Source of the DNA: Glycine soja
Lineage: Eukaryota > Streptophyta > Magnoliopsida > Fabales > Fabaceae
Length of the DNA stretch: 64,000 nucleotides
Assembly (NCBI RefSeq): GCF_004193775.1
Contig: NC_041005.1
Location: 18,881,865 to 18,945,864 of the forward strand
Reading direction: 5' to 3'
The notes beneath the pieces were generated by a model. That model made no database searches. It saw only the letters and a program-made list of their open reading frames with translations, and was not told the origin of the DNA. Below, one piece after another: positions 1 through 10,411 of this stretch (the first letter of the stretch is position 1; every line of letters starts with the position of its first letter). Made by a program: the position numbers and the translations under genes.

Positions 1-617
1 CACACTTGCAATGTGGTGTTTCAAGTAATGGATATAAATCCCGCCTATAGCCGCCTCTTGGGAAGACCTTGGATTCATGCGCTGGGAGTGGTCCCTTCAA
101 CGCTGCACCAGAAATTGAAGTTCGCAGTGGGTGGACTTTTAGTGATAGTGTCGGGTGAAGAGGATATGTTAGTGAGCTGCCCCTCCCCAGCCCCATACGT
201 AGAAGTGGCAGAAGAATCATTGGAAACGGCTTTCCAATCATTCGAGGTGGTAAGCTGCGCCTCTGTGGAACCAAGTCCGTTGCTACCTTCTCTCTCCAAC
301 ACGGCCATAATGGTGGCGCGTGTTATGCTCAGGAACGGATTTGAGCCCGGAATGGGTCTAGGCAAGGACGGCCTCGGGAATGCCGACGTGGTCGATATCA
401 AGGGAAATCCATACAAATATGGATTAGGGTATGGCCTGGCCGTATTAGCCAGTGTTTCACCAGCGCTGGAATGGTGTCCGAGGAGGAGGTGGCCGCAATA
501 GAAGAGGAGTTCCCTCAAGACCCACCAAATTTTGTGCAACCGTGCCACCCCGATTCCCAAGTGGGGAACTGGCGCGTGATAAGCCAGTCAGAAGTCTATA
601 CCGCTGATTCAATATAA
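1..617 (+). pseudogene. Retroelement protease C-terminal part with G-patch (partial, frameshifted)
   Basis: The frame is open from base 1, so the start and the catalytic Asp motif lie upstream. The visible protein has the post-catalytic protease segment with LLGRPWIH, followed by a G-patch ([16 protein letters not shown] and the later YGLGYG). A G-patch next to protease is typical of Tat/Ogre elements and may bind RNA (family knowledge). The first frame ends at 501. A second frame from about 455 to 617 reads a plausible acidic continuation beginning MVSEEEVAA, so I infer a frameshift between about 430 and 460. The RT frame follows after about 145 non-coding bases. Confidence 0.8.
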
Positions 618-761
618 TTAGAGCCTATAGATTTCCTTTCTCTTTTGTTTTGTGAAACCTACCTTATTAAATAAACAAAGAGATCTTGTTTCATCTGTTC
701 TTGCAGTTCCACCTTTTCTCATATCATTTTGCATGTTTTTGTTTCTTTTGTCTTGTTTGGT
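618..761 (+). other. Protease to RT spacer, possible intron 3' part
   Basis: This T-rich, non-coding spacer separates protease from RT. It contains two acceptor-like sites, TTGTTCTTGCAG ending at about 705 and TTGTTTGGTATAG ending at about 764. The second lies directly before the first recognisable RT-side residues (YEGRFFED). Ogre elements are known for an intron between protease and RT. I could not fix a donor here, so the intron is only a suggestion. Confidence 0.4.
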
Positions 762-2455
762 ATAGATATGAGGGTCGATTCTTTGAGGATCCTAACAACG
801 AGGGTTTGACAATCGATTTCGATCGAGATATAAGCCAAACAATAAACGAGGAAGAGGATGAGGACGTCCTGTCACCAGAGTTGGAGAGGTTGGTCGCTCA
901 GGAAGAACGTGAAATGAAGCCTCACCAAGAAGAAACTGAATTGGTAAACTTGGGGACCACGGAGGAAAAGAAAGAAGTAAAGGTAGGAACCGGTATGACC
1001 GCGCCTATCCGCCAAGGCTTGATAACCCTTCTTGAAGAGTATCAAGATGTCTTTGCATGGTCATATCAAGACATGCCCAGTCTGGATTCTGACATTGTGC
1101 AGCATAAGTTGCCTTTGAATCCTGGGTCTTCCCCGGTTAAGCTAAAGTTACGAAGAATGAGACCCGAGATGTCTTTAAAAATTAAAGAAGAAGTAAGGAA
1201 GCAGTTTGATGCAGGTTTCTTAGCTGTGGCGCGATACCCGGAGTGGGTGGCCAACATTGTCCCAGTCCCGAAAAAGGACGGCAAGGTTCGAATGTGTGTA
1301 GACTATCGGGACTTGAACCGAGCCAGTCCTAAAGACAATTTTCCCCTGCCACACATTGATATATTGGTAGATAATACAGCCAAATTCGCCCTTTTCTCAT
1401 TTATGGATGGTTTCTCGGGGTATAATCAAATAAAGATGGCACCCGAAGATGTAGAGAAGACCACTTTCGTCACCCTATGGGGGACATTCTGCTATAAAGT
1501 GATGGCCTTCGGGCTGAAAAATGCTGGGGCAACCTATCAGCGTGCCATGGTGGCATTGTTCCATGATATGATGCATAAGGAAATAGAGGTCTACGTAGAT
1601 GACATGATTGCCAAGTCTCGGACTGAGGACGAACACCTTGTCAATATGCGTAAGCTGTTTGGAAGGTTGCGGAAATACCAACTAAAACTAAACCCAACCA
1701 AGTGCACCTTTGGGGTAAAGTCGGGGAAGTTGCTAGGATTTATCGTAAGTCGGAAAGGGATAGAGATAGATCCCGAGAAAGTGAAGGCCATCCTTGAAAT
1801 GCCGGAACCATGCACGGAGAAGCAGGTTCGGGGGTTCTTGGGCAGGTTAAATTATATCGCGAGATTTATCTCGCAACTCACCCCTACCTATGAGCCCATT
1901 TTCAAGCTATTACGTAAGAACCAGGCGGTCCTGTGGAACAGTGACTGCCAAGAGGCCTTCGAGAAGATCAAACAGAGTCTCTCAAACCCCCCGGTGCTCA
2001 TGCCACCTGTAATAGGAAGACCTCTTTTCCTGTACATGATTGTGTTGGACGAATCTATGGGGTGCGTGTTGGGTCAGCACGATGATTCTGGGAAAAAGGA
2101 GCAAGCCATCTACTATCTAAGCAAGAAGTTTACTGCATGTGAGATGAATTACTCAATGCTGGAAAGGACGTGTTGTGCTTTGGTATGGGCATCACATCGG
2201 CTTAGGCAGTACATGCTCAGCTATACCACGTGGCATATTTCCAAGATGGATCCCATGAAATACATCTTTGAGAAACCGGCCCTCACGGGACGAATCGCTA
2301 GGTGGCAAGTACTATTATCTGAATTCGATATCGTTTACGTCACCCAAAAGGCGGTAAAGAGAAGTGCCTTAGCGGATTATTTGGCCCAGCAACCCCTCCA
2401 GGATTATCGGCCGATGCACCCTGATTTGAAGAGAAGCAAACGCACGAGGACATAG
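686..2455 (+). pseudogene. Ogre/Tat reverse transcriptase and first RNase H
   Basis: This Ty3/gypsy pol segment copies element RNA into DNA and degrades the RNA template. After an acidic linker it shows VPVPKKDGKVRMCVDYRDLN, then DGFSGYNQI, MAFGLKNAGATYQ and the catalytic YVDD at about codon 310. The connection domain (FLGRLNYIARFI) and the first RNase H region (YYLSKKFTACEMNYSMLER) follow. The listed start is simply the first in-frame ATG; homologous sequence begins near 762. The frame runs into TAG at 2453-2455, but the second RNase H continues in the +1 frame from about 2428, so a small indel between 2425 and 2440 separates the two RNase H domains. Confidence 0.92.
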
Positions 2456-4143
2456 ACAAATGGATTGTTTGCTTCGATGGGGCATCTAACGCTTTGGGCC
2501 ACGGAGTAGGGGCAGTCCTTGTATCCCCGGATGATCAGTGTATTCCTTTCACGGCTAGGCTAGGTTTTGATTGTACCAACAATATGGTTGAGTACGAAGC
2601 ATGCGCCCTCGGGGTTCAGGCGGCCATTGATTTTGATGTAAAACTACTCAAGGTGTATGGAGACTCAGCTTTGGTGATACGCCAGTTGAAAGAAGAATGG
2701 GAAACTAGGGATCCGAAGTTGATACCCTATCAAACTCACATCTTGAGGTTAGCCAAGTACTTTGACGACATTTCTTTCCACCACATACCTCGGGAAGAGA
2801 ATCAAATGGCTGATGCATTAGCCACCCTGGCATCCATGTTTCAACTTGCCCCACACGGGGATCTGCCGTACATCGAATTCAAATCTCAAGGCAGGCCGGC
2901 ATATTGTTATGCAATAGAGGAAGAGCGGGATGGGAAACCGTGGTATTTCGACATCAAACAGTATGTCGAGAACAAAGAATACCCACCAGGGATTTCTGAC
3001 AATGACAAAAGGACGTTGAGGAGATTGGCTACTAGTTTCTTTGTAAGTGGTACCATCCTGTACAAACGGAACCACAACATGACCCTCCTACGATGCGTAG
3101 ATGCCAAAGAGGCGAACTTCATGATTGAGGAGATCCACGAGGGTTCCTTTGGGACACATGCCAATAGGCATGCTATGGCCAGAAAAATCCTTAGGGCCGG
3201 TTATTACTGGCTCACTATGGAAAGTGATTGTTGCGCTCATGTAAGGAAGTGTCATAAATGTCAGGCATACGCGGACAATGTCAATGTTCCGCCACATCCT
3301 CTGAATGTTATGTCCGCTCCTTGGCCTTTTTCCATGTGGGGAATAGATGTCATTGGGGCCATCGAACCCAAAGCGTCGAATGGTCACCGCTTCATTCTTG
3401 TGGCGATAGATTACTTCACCAAATGGGTAGAAGCAACTTCTTATACTAATGTCACGAGGAGTGTAGTAGTCAAATTCATCAAGAGGGAGCTGATTTGTCG
3501 ATACGGACTCCCCAGGAAGATCATCATTGACAATGGCACCAATCTGAACAACAAGATGATGCAGGAAATGTGCGAGGATTTCAAGATCCAGCATCATAAC
3601 TCCACCCCTTATCGGCCAAAGATGAATGGGGCCGTAGAGGCTGCGAATAAAAATATTAAGAAGATTGTTCAGAAGATGACAGTGTCATACAAAGATTGGC
3701 ATGAGATGTTGCCTTTCGCCCTGCACAGATATAGAACCTCGGTACGAACTTCTACTGGGGCAACGCCATATTCCTTGGTTTATGGGATGGAAGCAGTGCT
3801 CCCATTTGAGGTAGAGGTTCCTTCTCAGAGGATAATAGCGGAGTCAGGCCTAGAAGAATCAAAGTGGGCCCAAGCACGCTACGACCAACTCAATCTTATT
3901 GAAGGTAAGCGTTTGACAGCCATGAGCCATGGGCGTTTGTATCAACGAAGGATAAAGAACGCATTCGACAAGAAGATGTCCCACGCTGTTAAGGATAATC
4001 GAGGCAAGTGGGCCCTAAATTATGAAGGACCTTTCATGGTGAAAAGATATTTTTCTGGGGGTGCTCTGATACTCACCCACATGGATGGCGAGGAGTTGCC
4101 CTCGCCCGTGAACTCCGATGTAGTTAAATGATATTACGCTTGA
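2428..4143 (+). pseudogene. Archaeal-type RNase H and integrase of the Ogre/Tat element
   Basis: The N-terminal half is the second RNase H peculiar to Tat elements: CFDGASN near the start, then MVEYEAC, VYGDSALV and the late REENQMADALATLA. The integrase follows with an HHCC zinc finger (HANRHAM to CHKCQ) and the DDE core: Asp in MWGIDVIG, Asp in IIIDNGTN and Glu in MNGAVEAANKN. The domain that binds and joins DNA therefore keeps its catalytic residues. The open frame starts after TGA at 2422-2424, so it depends on the upstream RT frame. It ends with TGA at 4129-4131; the following codons read YYA before another TGA at 4141-4143, so the first stop may be a late nonsense change. Confidence 0.9.
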
Positions 4144-4807
4144 AGTCTGGGGCAATCGAGAGGACCGTTGCATGTTTTTATTTCTGAGTTTTTCTCGTTC
4201 TTCTTGGTTTCCTTTAGGGATTCCCATTCACTGTATTTGTCTCAAAAGAAAAGATGGGCGAGGTTTCAGTCCTCCCTTTGGTTTTAAACCTTGTGTTAGT
4301 TTATAATCACCTGAGCCCTCTTCGCTTTGGTTCATGGGGTGCCCCAAATGTTTAATTAAAATGGAACCTAACCGGCCTTCACTAAGAAAATCATCGCATT
4401 AGGAACATTCATACATGCATATACACATGCATATCTTGTGGTAGCAGGGGCAGAATCATCTTAGGCCATGGTCAGATGTCGAGACAAGTTGGCAGCGGAA
4501 GTCAACCAAGGTAAGACGATGACCGGTCACGATTGGCCACACATTTTTTGTCTCCTACTTGCAGGTACTTAAGGATGGAGGAAAATAGGGGATAGGGTCA
4601 CGACCGACCGTCGTCTCTTCCCGGCACTAGACAAGCAGAGGACGTCGCTGCAAGGTAGCCCAGTATCCTTTGAATTTACAGTTTCTTCTTGTTTTAAATA
4701 ATCGACGCCTAATTCTAATTTAAGTGGGTTCAAGTAGGCAAACACTAACCCATAAGGGGAGGGGGAGGCATGGTTAATGTTTCCCCTTAAAAAAAATGGC
4801 AGGTTAT
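4144..4807 (+). other. Ogre non-coding region after integrase
   Basis: There is no credible coding frame here. This segment lies between the integrase stop and the internal palindrome-TATA unit that precedes the 3' accessory ORF. Confidence 0.6.
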
Positions 4808-4849
4808 CTCGCCTGGGCGAGCAACCCCTGCACTTCAAAATATAAAAAC
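4808..4849 (+). promoter_or_regulatory. Internal palindrome plus TATA box, possible promoter for the 3' ORF
   Basis: The palindrome CTCGCCTGGGCGAG (4808-4821) is followed 19 bases later by TATAAAAAC (4841-4849). The same palindrome sits the same way before the TATA box of this element's own LTR (10864-10915) and in the solo LTR at 59615. A leader and a strong splice donor follow. Promoter function is inferred from this layout. Confidence 0.5.
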
Positions 4850-4996
4850 GAGGGAGGGGAACGTTTTTATACATAAAAACTCCCCCCCCCCCTCATTCAA
4901 AAGAGAGGATTCACGAAGGCTTGCGGTTTTTGCTCCCCCAAGTCACTTTTGGTTGCATTTTGCTTTCATTTTTGGTGTTATTACTCACTCCAACAA

Positions 4997-6054
4997 GTAA
5001 GTATTCAATCCTTGAGTTTTTTAGCTTCCCATTGATTTGTTTTCTTCATCTTTTGGTGCTCTAAATTGTGAGAACGTGCTTATATTTGTGAGGCAGTTTT
5101 GGGTTGCTTTGATGCTTGATTTGTTGAGTTGAGGATTTGTGTGAGAAGGCCTTAGGCCTGTGTTGTTTTCTGAAGCAATGGGGCATGCCACATCGTCCCC
5201 ATCCTCTTGCAATTTATGTCTAAACATGCGCCCACCAAGTGCTCGGTGAAATGCCCCAATGATATATGAATATGATTTTGTAAAATTGGGAGAGTGGGAC
5301 TGTTTCTTATATGTAGGTACAACATAGGAGATTCAAAATAGGTGCCCAAATGCAATTCCAAGATTAGGAACCCAAACTTGTAGCTTCAATGCAAGGAAAC
5401 ATGCTTATGGCTAGCAATCCAAAATTTGGTTTTAGAATTAGAAAAACATGAAAATTAGGACTTGCTTGTGAGAGTTTTTGCTTGAATTTGGGCTGCCCCA
5501 TGTTTGATACTTTGCATAGAGGTAGCGTGGAAAACACCTTGCAATAGTGTGTATACATAGGTAAATATAAGGGGAATGAAATTCTTTGCAAAGGGCGAAT
5601 GAATATTGAGGTCGCTTCCTAAATGAATGTATGATAGCACGGGATTCCCTTTTTGAATGCAAGTATGTGCATAATGTAAATAGCTTGCCAATATGCGTAA
5701 GTGTGAGTGAAACAATGAAAGTTTGTATGGTATATATATTTCGAGTGTGTGTAGGTAGTTTGTGATAGCGAATGTTTAGGACATAGTTAAGTGTAAATTT
5801 TGACGCAATGCCTTGAGCGTGAGAATATGTGTTCTTTTCAAATGCATATATATGTACGACAACTAGAATGTGTTGGATGGCCTCTATGTTGATATAAATA
5901 GTAGGATATTCTACACATACGCATGTGCATAAATGTGTTACTTTAAACGTGCACATGAGTTCGTTCTAAACCGGAGGGATTAGCATGACATTTTTTTTTG
6001 CGTTAAGATAAGCATTATCTTGTAAAACTAACTTCTAAATGTTTGTTCTTGCAG
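4997..6054 (+). other. Putative leader intron before the 3' accessory ORF
   Basis: The donor GTAAGTATTC begins at 4997. The acceptor TTTGTTCTTGCAG ends at 6054, with a branch-point-like ACTAAC about 25 bases before it. The first ATG of the accessory ORF is at 6058, three bases after the acceptor. The region between is T-rich with no conserved coding. Splicing is inferred from sequence only. Confidence 0.5.
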
Positions 6055-6057
6055 GAA

Positions 6058-7316
6058 ATGGCCCCGAGGAAGCTTGCCTCAAAGAGATCAAGGAAGGATA
6101 AAGCGGCTGAAGGAACCAGTTCCGCTCCCGAATATGACAGCCACCATTTTAGTAGTGCTGAGCACCAGCAGCACTACGAGGCCATCAAGGGATGGTCATT
6201 CCTCTGGGAGCGACGCGTCCAGCTCAAGGACGACGAGTATACCGACTTCCAGGAGGAGATAGTTCGCCGGTGGTGGGCATCACTGGTTACCCCTATGGCC
6301 AAGTTCGCCCAGACATAGTCCTCGAATTTTATGCTAATGCTTGGCCTACAGAGGAGGGCATGCGAGATATGCGATCCTGGGTGAGGGGTCAGTGGATCCC
6401 GTTCGATGCGGATGCTCTCAGCCAGTTCCTGGGATACCCTTTAGTGCTGGAAGAGGGCCAGGAATGCGAGTATGGCCAGAGGAGGAACCGGTCCGATGGG
6501 TTCGATGAGGAGGCCATCGCCCAGTTGCTATGTATACCGGGGCAGGATTTTGCCCGGACTGCTGCTGGAAGACAGGTGCGGATCATGCGCACCAACATGA
6601 CCACCCTGACTCAGATCTGGATGACTTTGCTGCTCAGCAACATCCAGCCCAGCGATCATAATTCTGACCTCCCCCTGCCGAAGTGTCAGCTGGTGTACGC
6701 CATCCTGACACGGATGAGCATTCACGTGGCTCAGTTAATCGTTGATGCCATCTATCTATTTGCAGGTATGGCGCCTACCAAGCACCCTCTGGACCCGGAT
6801 AAGTCCAACAGGGCCCTGGGATTTCCCGCTTTGATCACAGGACTCTGCCAGTCGTTCAGAGTCCCCATCGCACCTAACAAGGTGATTTGGCCGCCCATCA
6901 CCTGAGCTTTCATTGAGAAGTATTGCACACAGAGACAGGCCCAGGGGGATGCTCCGCAGGCCACAGACGCGCCGCCACCTTATCAGGCTGGCCCAGCTGG
7001 ATCGTTTGATACGGAGCAGTATTTACGGCATTTGGTTCGCCAGCAGGCGGCCAACCACCGGGCACATGTACAGACCTATGATTGTCTTTACCAGTTGAGC
7101 CTCAGCCTACAGAGCCAGGGTTTTACTTCTTTTCCGTGCCCTACTTCGGACCAGTTCAGGGCAGAGATCGCATGGCCTGGAGATTGGCCTGAGGCTCGGG
7201 CAGGAGAGGCGCTAGCAGAGGCACCAGCAGAGGCTCCCGACGAGGCAGATGAGGCCCGCGAGGACGAGGAGATGACCGATTTACTTGATTTCTTAGGAGG
7301 GAGCGGGGTCACATGA
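6058..7316 (+). pseudogene. 3' accessory ORF of the Ogre element (plant transposon protein-like)
   Basis: This ORF lies downstream of integrase and is not part of pol. It starts MAPRKLASKRSRKD, a basic tract resembling a nuclear signal. A globular region follows that resembles the putative plant transposon protein family found in legume repeats (IVLEFYANAW, WIPFDADALSQFLGYP, then a hydrophobic segment near 6730). The tail is proline- and glutamate-rich and ends DLLDFLGGSGVT. Two lesions break it: a one-base loss near 6307-6309 and TGA at 6903-6905. The reading resumes in the same frame to TGA at 7314-7316. The biochemical role is unknown. The splice acceptor just upstream suggests its own transcript. 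Confidence 0.75.
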
Positions 7317-9227
7317 TTAGGAGATCCCTTGATCCATATTTCTTTTTGTTTCCATTTTTCTTGTTATATATCATCTTATTTTTGTTTGACTAAGGGACTA
7401 ACGTTTGTTTCGTGTTGATTGACTTTTGTTTTGTACATACATATCGTTTGAGTTGTTACATCGGTACTTGTTTCGTTGTTGTCAATAATGTTTGTTGAAA
7501 TTCCGAAACTGAGTAGAGTTTTTCATTTAGGAACGTCGTCCTAAAAAATAAAATGAACCAAAAATCCTAATAAAAAGAAAGAAGCGTTGTGAATAAAAGT
7601 CATGTTTGTAAAGAAAAGAAAAAGGTTTTTATTTATATATATGTGTAAAAGGAAAGTGTGTATAAAAGGATTCTTGTGTGTAAATGATGCGCGGAAAGGA
7701 ATTCTTGTGTGTGTGAGCAACGAGTGTACATGAAGAAACTTTTGTATGAACCATAAGTGTGTTGGGAAAAATGAAAAAATCTTTGAATGTAAATAGGGTT
7801 TGTATATAGACCGTGTGACGTAAAGAGTAAGAGTTCCAATGCGTGTACAGAAAAAGTTTATCATGTATAAGAATGTAGATGTACAAAGAAAAGTTTTCCT
7901 CATAAAGGACCACAGGTGTATAATTTTGTGAATATATAAAAATGAAACAAAAAGGAAAAAGAAAGAAAGACCGCGAAGGTCGACATGTTATAGTTAAGAA
8001 GTATAAATCATTCGTAAAGAGCAAACATATCTTCTGGAAACAAGGGACTGATGCTAAGAGTTTATTTTCCGAAATAAACCGAGATAAGAATGGATGAATT
8101 CATTGAACTGATGAAAGAACATAATTTGGAAACATTGGGTCTATTTGTGTAAATTACCAACCGTAGTATCACAATGCCATAAACGGGCTGCTTGAGTGCC
8201 CACCTGGCTATAGCCATGACTAATTTTGCACGTTGTTTTCAAATCATCATTGTCACGCGTGCCTTATGGAATAATATGGAAGTTCAGCCCAAAATCGACA
8301 ACTTGACACCCAAATTTAATTCGCCCCAGATATCAAGATTGGGTTCCCACGATAAAAGACCCCATTGAAACACAACCTTAGACCTTTTTGAACATTGGCC
8401 TATAAAAAAGAATCCACATTCCTTCCCCGAAGCAAAGGACAGCGGAATCTCCTCAAGGGAGAGCGAATAGAATGCTAAAACCCGATTTCCCAAAGAAAGG
8501 GATGGGGAAGGAGAAGTGAAAATAAAGAAAAGGAAGAAATGGAAAGAAAGAAAAAGAAAAAGATGAAAATAAAGAAAAAAACAAAAGAAAGGAAAGAAGG
8601 ATTCCCGATCAAAGATCGAAAGGAAGTAAAAAGGGAAAAGAGGCAATTCTCGATCAATGAAAGAAAGAGAACGGAAGATCTTCAGACCAGATAAATTTTC
8701 AGCAAGGTAAAGGACTGTCAGCAAAGGAAAACCCATTTTTGGTGTCTCTTCCCTTCAGATTGCCATTCAAGGTCATTCTCGACTGGCGATATCCCACCCC
8801 ACCTGAACAAAGAGGAAAAGACCGAAACACCCAGCTTCCTCTCCAAAAACACTACCCTCGAGAAAATCCTATTGGTCCGTGATCGTACGTTTGATCTTTG
8901 ATTCGATAGGAAGTCGTGTGCAAAATAGAGTCATGGTGCAGTTATGGTTTGGGAATAGGATAAAACACTTGCCTGTGTGAGTTTTATACACTATGAGTGA
9001 TTTATTTTCAACTTAGCCCGATGTTTCCCCTACATGTTCATTTAAAAGCTAAAAGTTGACATCCTGCCCTTCATTCTCGGTTACAAGGAAGATTACCCTT
9101 AGCACGAGTATATTGTTTCTCTAAGATATGGTGTTCTCGCGAATGATTTATTTTTCTTTGCAAAAAGCATGTTTGCCTTTAGGTGGAAAAACCCGGTGGA
9201 CCATTCAGTCCTGCCAACAAACCACTT
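7317..9227 (+). other. Ogre 3' untranslated region, non-coding
   Basis: No conserved frame is seen. Apparent minus-strand ORFs here are low-complexity. A nearly pure purine stretch runs from about 8497 to 8650 (GAAAGAAA-type), which explains a 150-residue F/S/L-rich frame on the other strand. Confidence 0.6.
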
Positions 9228-10150
9228 TTTTCGGAGCCCCATGAATGTCATTGCCTGGCGCTGTTCATGTGTCCTCCACCTTCGAGTTTGGAGCTATGCT
9301 TCATGATTGCCTAAGTGTGGACCCTCAAGTGCAATCCTTCATTCTACACTTTTTTCGGAGCCCCATGAATGTCATTGCCTGGCGCTGTTCATGTGTCCTC
9401 CACCTTCGAGTTTGGAGCTATGCTTCATGATTGCCTAAGTGTGGACCCTCAAGTGCAATCCTCCATTCTCCACTTTTATTCAGAGCCCCATGAATGTCAT
9501 TGCCTGGCGCTGCTCATGTGTCCTCCACCTTCGAGTTTGGAGCTATGCTTCATGATTGCCTAAGTGTGGACCCTCAAGTGCAATCCTCCATTCTCCACTT
9601 TTATTCGAAGCCCCATGAATGTCATTGTCTGGCGCTGTTCATGTGTCCTCCACCTTCGAGCTTGGAGCTATGCTTCATGATTGCCTAAGTGTGGACCCTC
9701 AAGTGCAATCCTCCATTCTCCACTTTTTTCGGAGCCCCATGAATGTCATTGCCTAGTGCTGTTCATGTGTCCTCCACCTTCGAGTTTGGAGCTATGCTTC
9801 ATGATTGCCTAAGTGTGGACCCTCAAGTGCAATCCTCCATTCTCCACTTTTATTCGGAGCCCCATGAATGTCATTGCCTAGCGCTGTTCATGTGTCCTCC
9901 ACCTTCGAGTTTGGAGCTATGCTTCATGATTGCCTAAGTGTGGACCCTCAAGTGCAATCCTCCATTCTCCACTTTTTTCGGAGCCCCATGAATGTCATTG
10001 CCTAGCGCTGTTCATGTGTCCTCCACCTGCGAGTCTGGAGCCCCGTGAATGTCACTGCCTAGCGCTGTTCGCCAATTCTCCATTCTCCACTTTTATTCGA
10101 AGACCCATGAATGTCATTGCCTAGCGCTGTTCATGTGTCCTCCATTATCA
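9228..10150 (+). repeat. Minisatellite, 124/125-bp unit, about seven full copies plus two short ones
   Basis: The unit marker ATGAATGTCATTG (or a close variant) recurs at 9241, 9365, 9490, 9615, 9739, 9864, 9988, 10045 and 10107. The first six intervals are 124, 125, 125, 124, 125 and 124; the last two are 57 and 62. The one-base difference tracks ACTTTTTTCGG versus ACTTTTATTCGG at the unit border. Open frames inside are broken at each unit, so it is not coding. Tandem repeats in 3' UTRs are known in Ogre elements. Confidence 0.95.
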
Positions 10151-10395
10151 AGCGCGAAGCCTCTGGTGACTGGGAAATATGTTTTTCTGTTATTTTCCGG
10201 ATCGGTTCCTTCGCCAAACATGTGTATATGTGTATATGTATATTATATTCGTTGTTCTTGTTGTTGTTTGTATTTTGTTTTGTGTTGTACAGAAAAAAAA
10301 GAAGGAGTAGAGACGAGAATCGTCATCACGGAAAGGGCAGGACGGACGAAATCAGTGTCTTATCTTTGCTTTCCTCTTATCTCCAATGAGAGGTA
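10151..10395 (+). other. Ogre 3' UTR between minisatellite and polypurine tract
   Basis: This is non-coding, with TG/TA-rich sequence near 10220-10290. It leads into the polypurine tract. Confidence 0.5.
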
Positions 10396-10411
10396 AGTAA
10401 AGAGGGGCAAC
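10396..10411 (+). promoter_or_regulatory. Polypurine tract of the Ogre element
   Basis: AAGTAAAGAGGGGCAAC lies immediately 5' of the LTR start TGTCATACCC. It would prime second-strand synthesis. Confidence 0.8.

Noticed and set aside
2425..2440. Programmed ribosomal frameshift between the RNase H domains
   Set aside because: I see no slippery heptamer or clear downstream structure; a simple indel is more likely, though the position is noted as a finding.
3088..3597. 169-residue minus-strand ORF
   Set aside because: It is the complement of the integrase core in the Ogre pol.
5438..5956. 172-residue minus-strand ORF with repeated His/Tyr/Ile
   Set aside because: It lies within the putative Ogre leader intron, is low-complexity and has no recognised domain.
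7541..8024. Overlapping minus-strand ORFs of 120-131 residues
   Set aside because: They are AT-rich 3' UTR sequence giving Phe/Thr/His-rich translations without motifs.
8284..8736. 150-residue minus-strand ORF rich in Phe, Ser and Leu
   Set aside because: It is the complement of a long GAAA-type purine stretch in the Ogre 3' UTR, with low complexity and no conserved motif.
9245..10396. Serial 60-115 residue plus-strand ORFs with nearly the same sequence
   Set aside because: They are produced by the 124/125-bp minisatellite; each unit carries a stop and the unit length is not a multiple of three.
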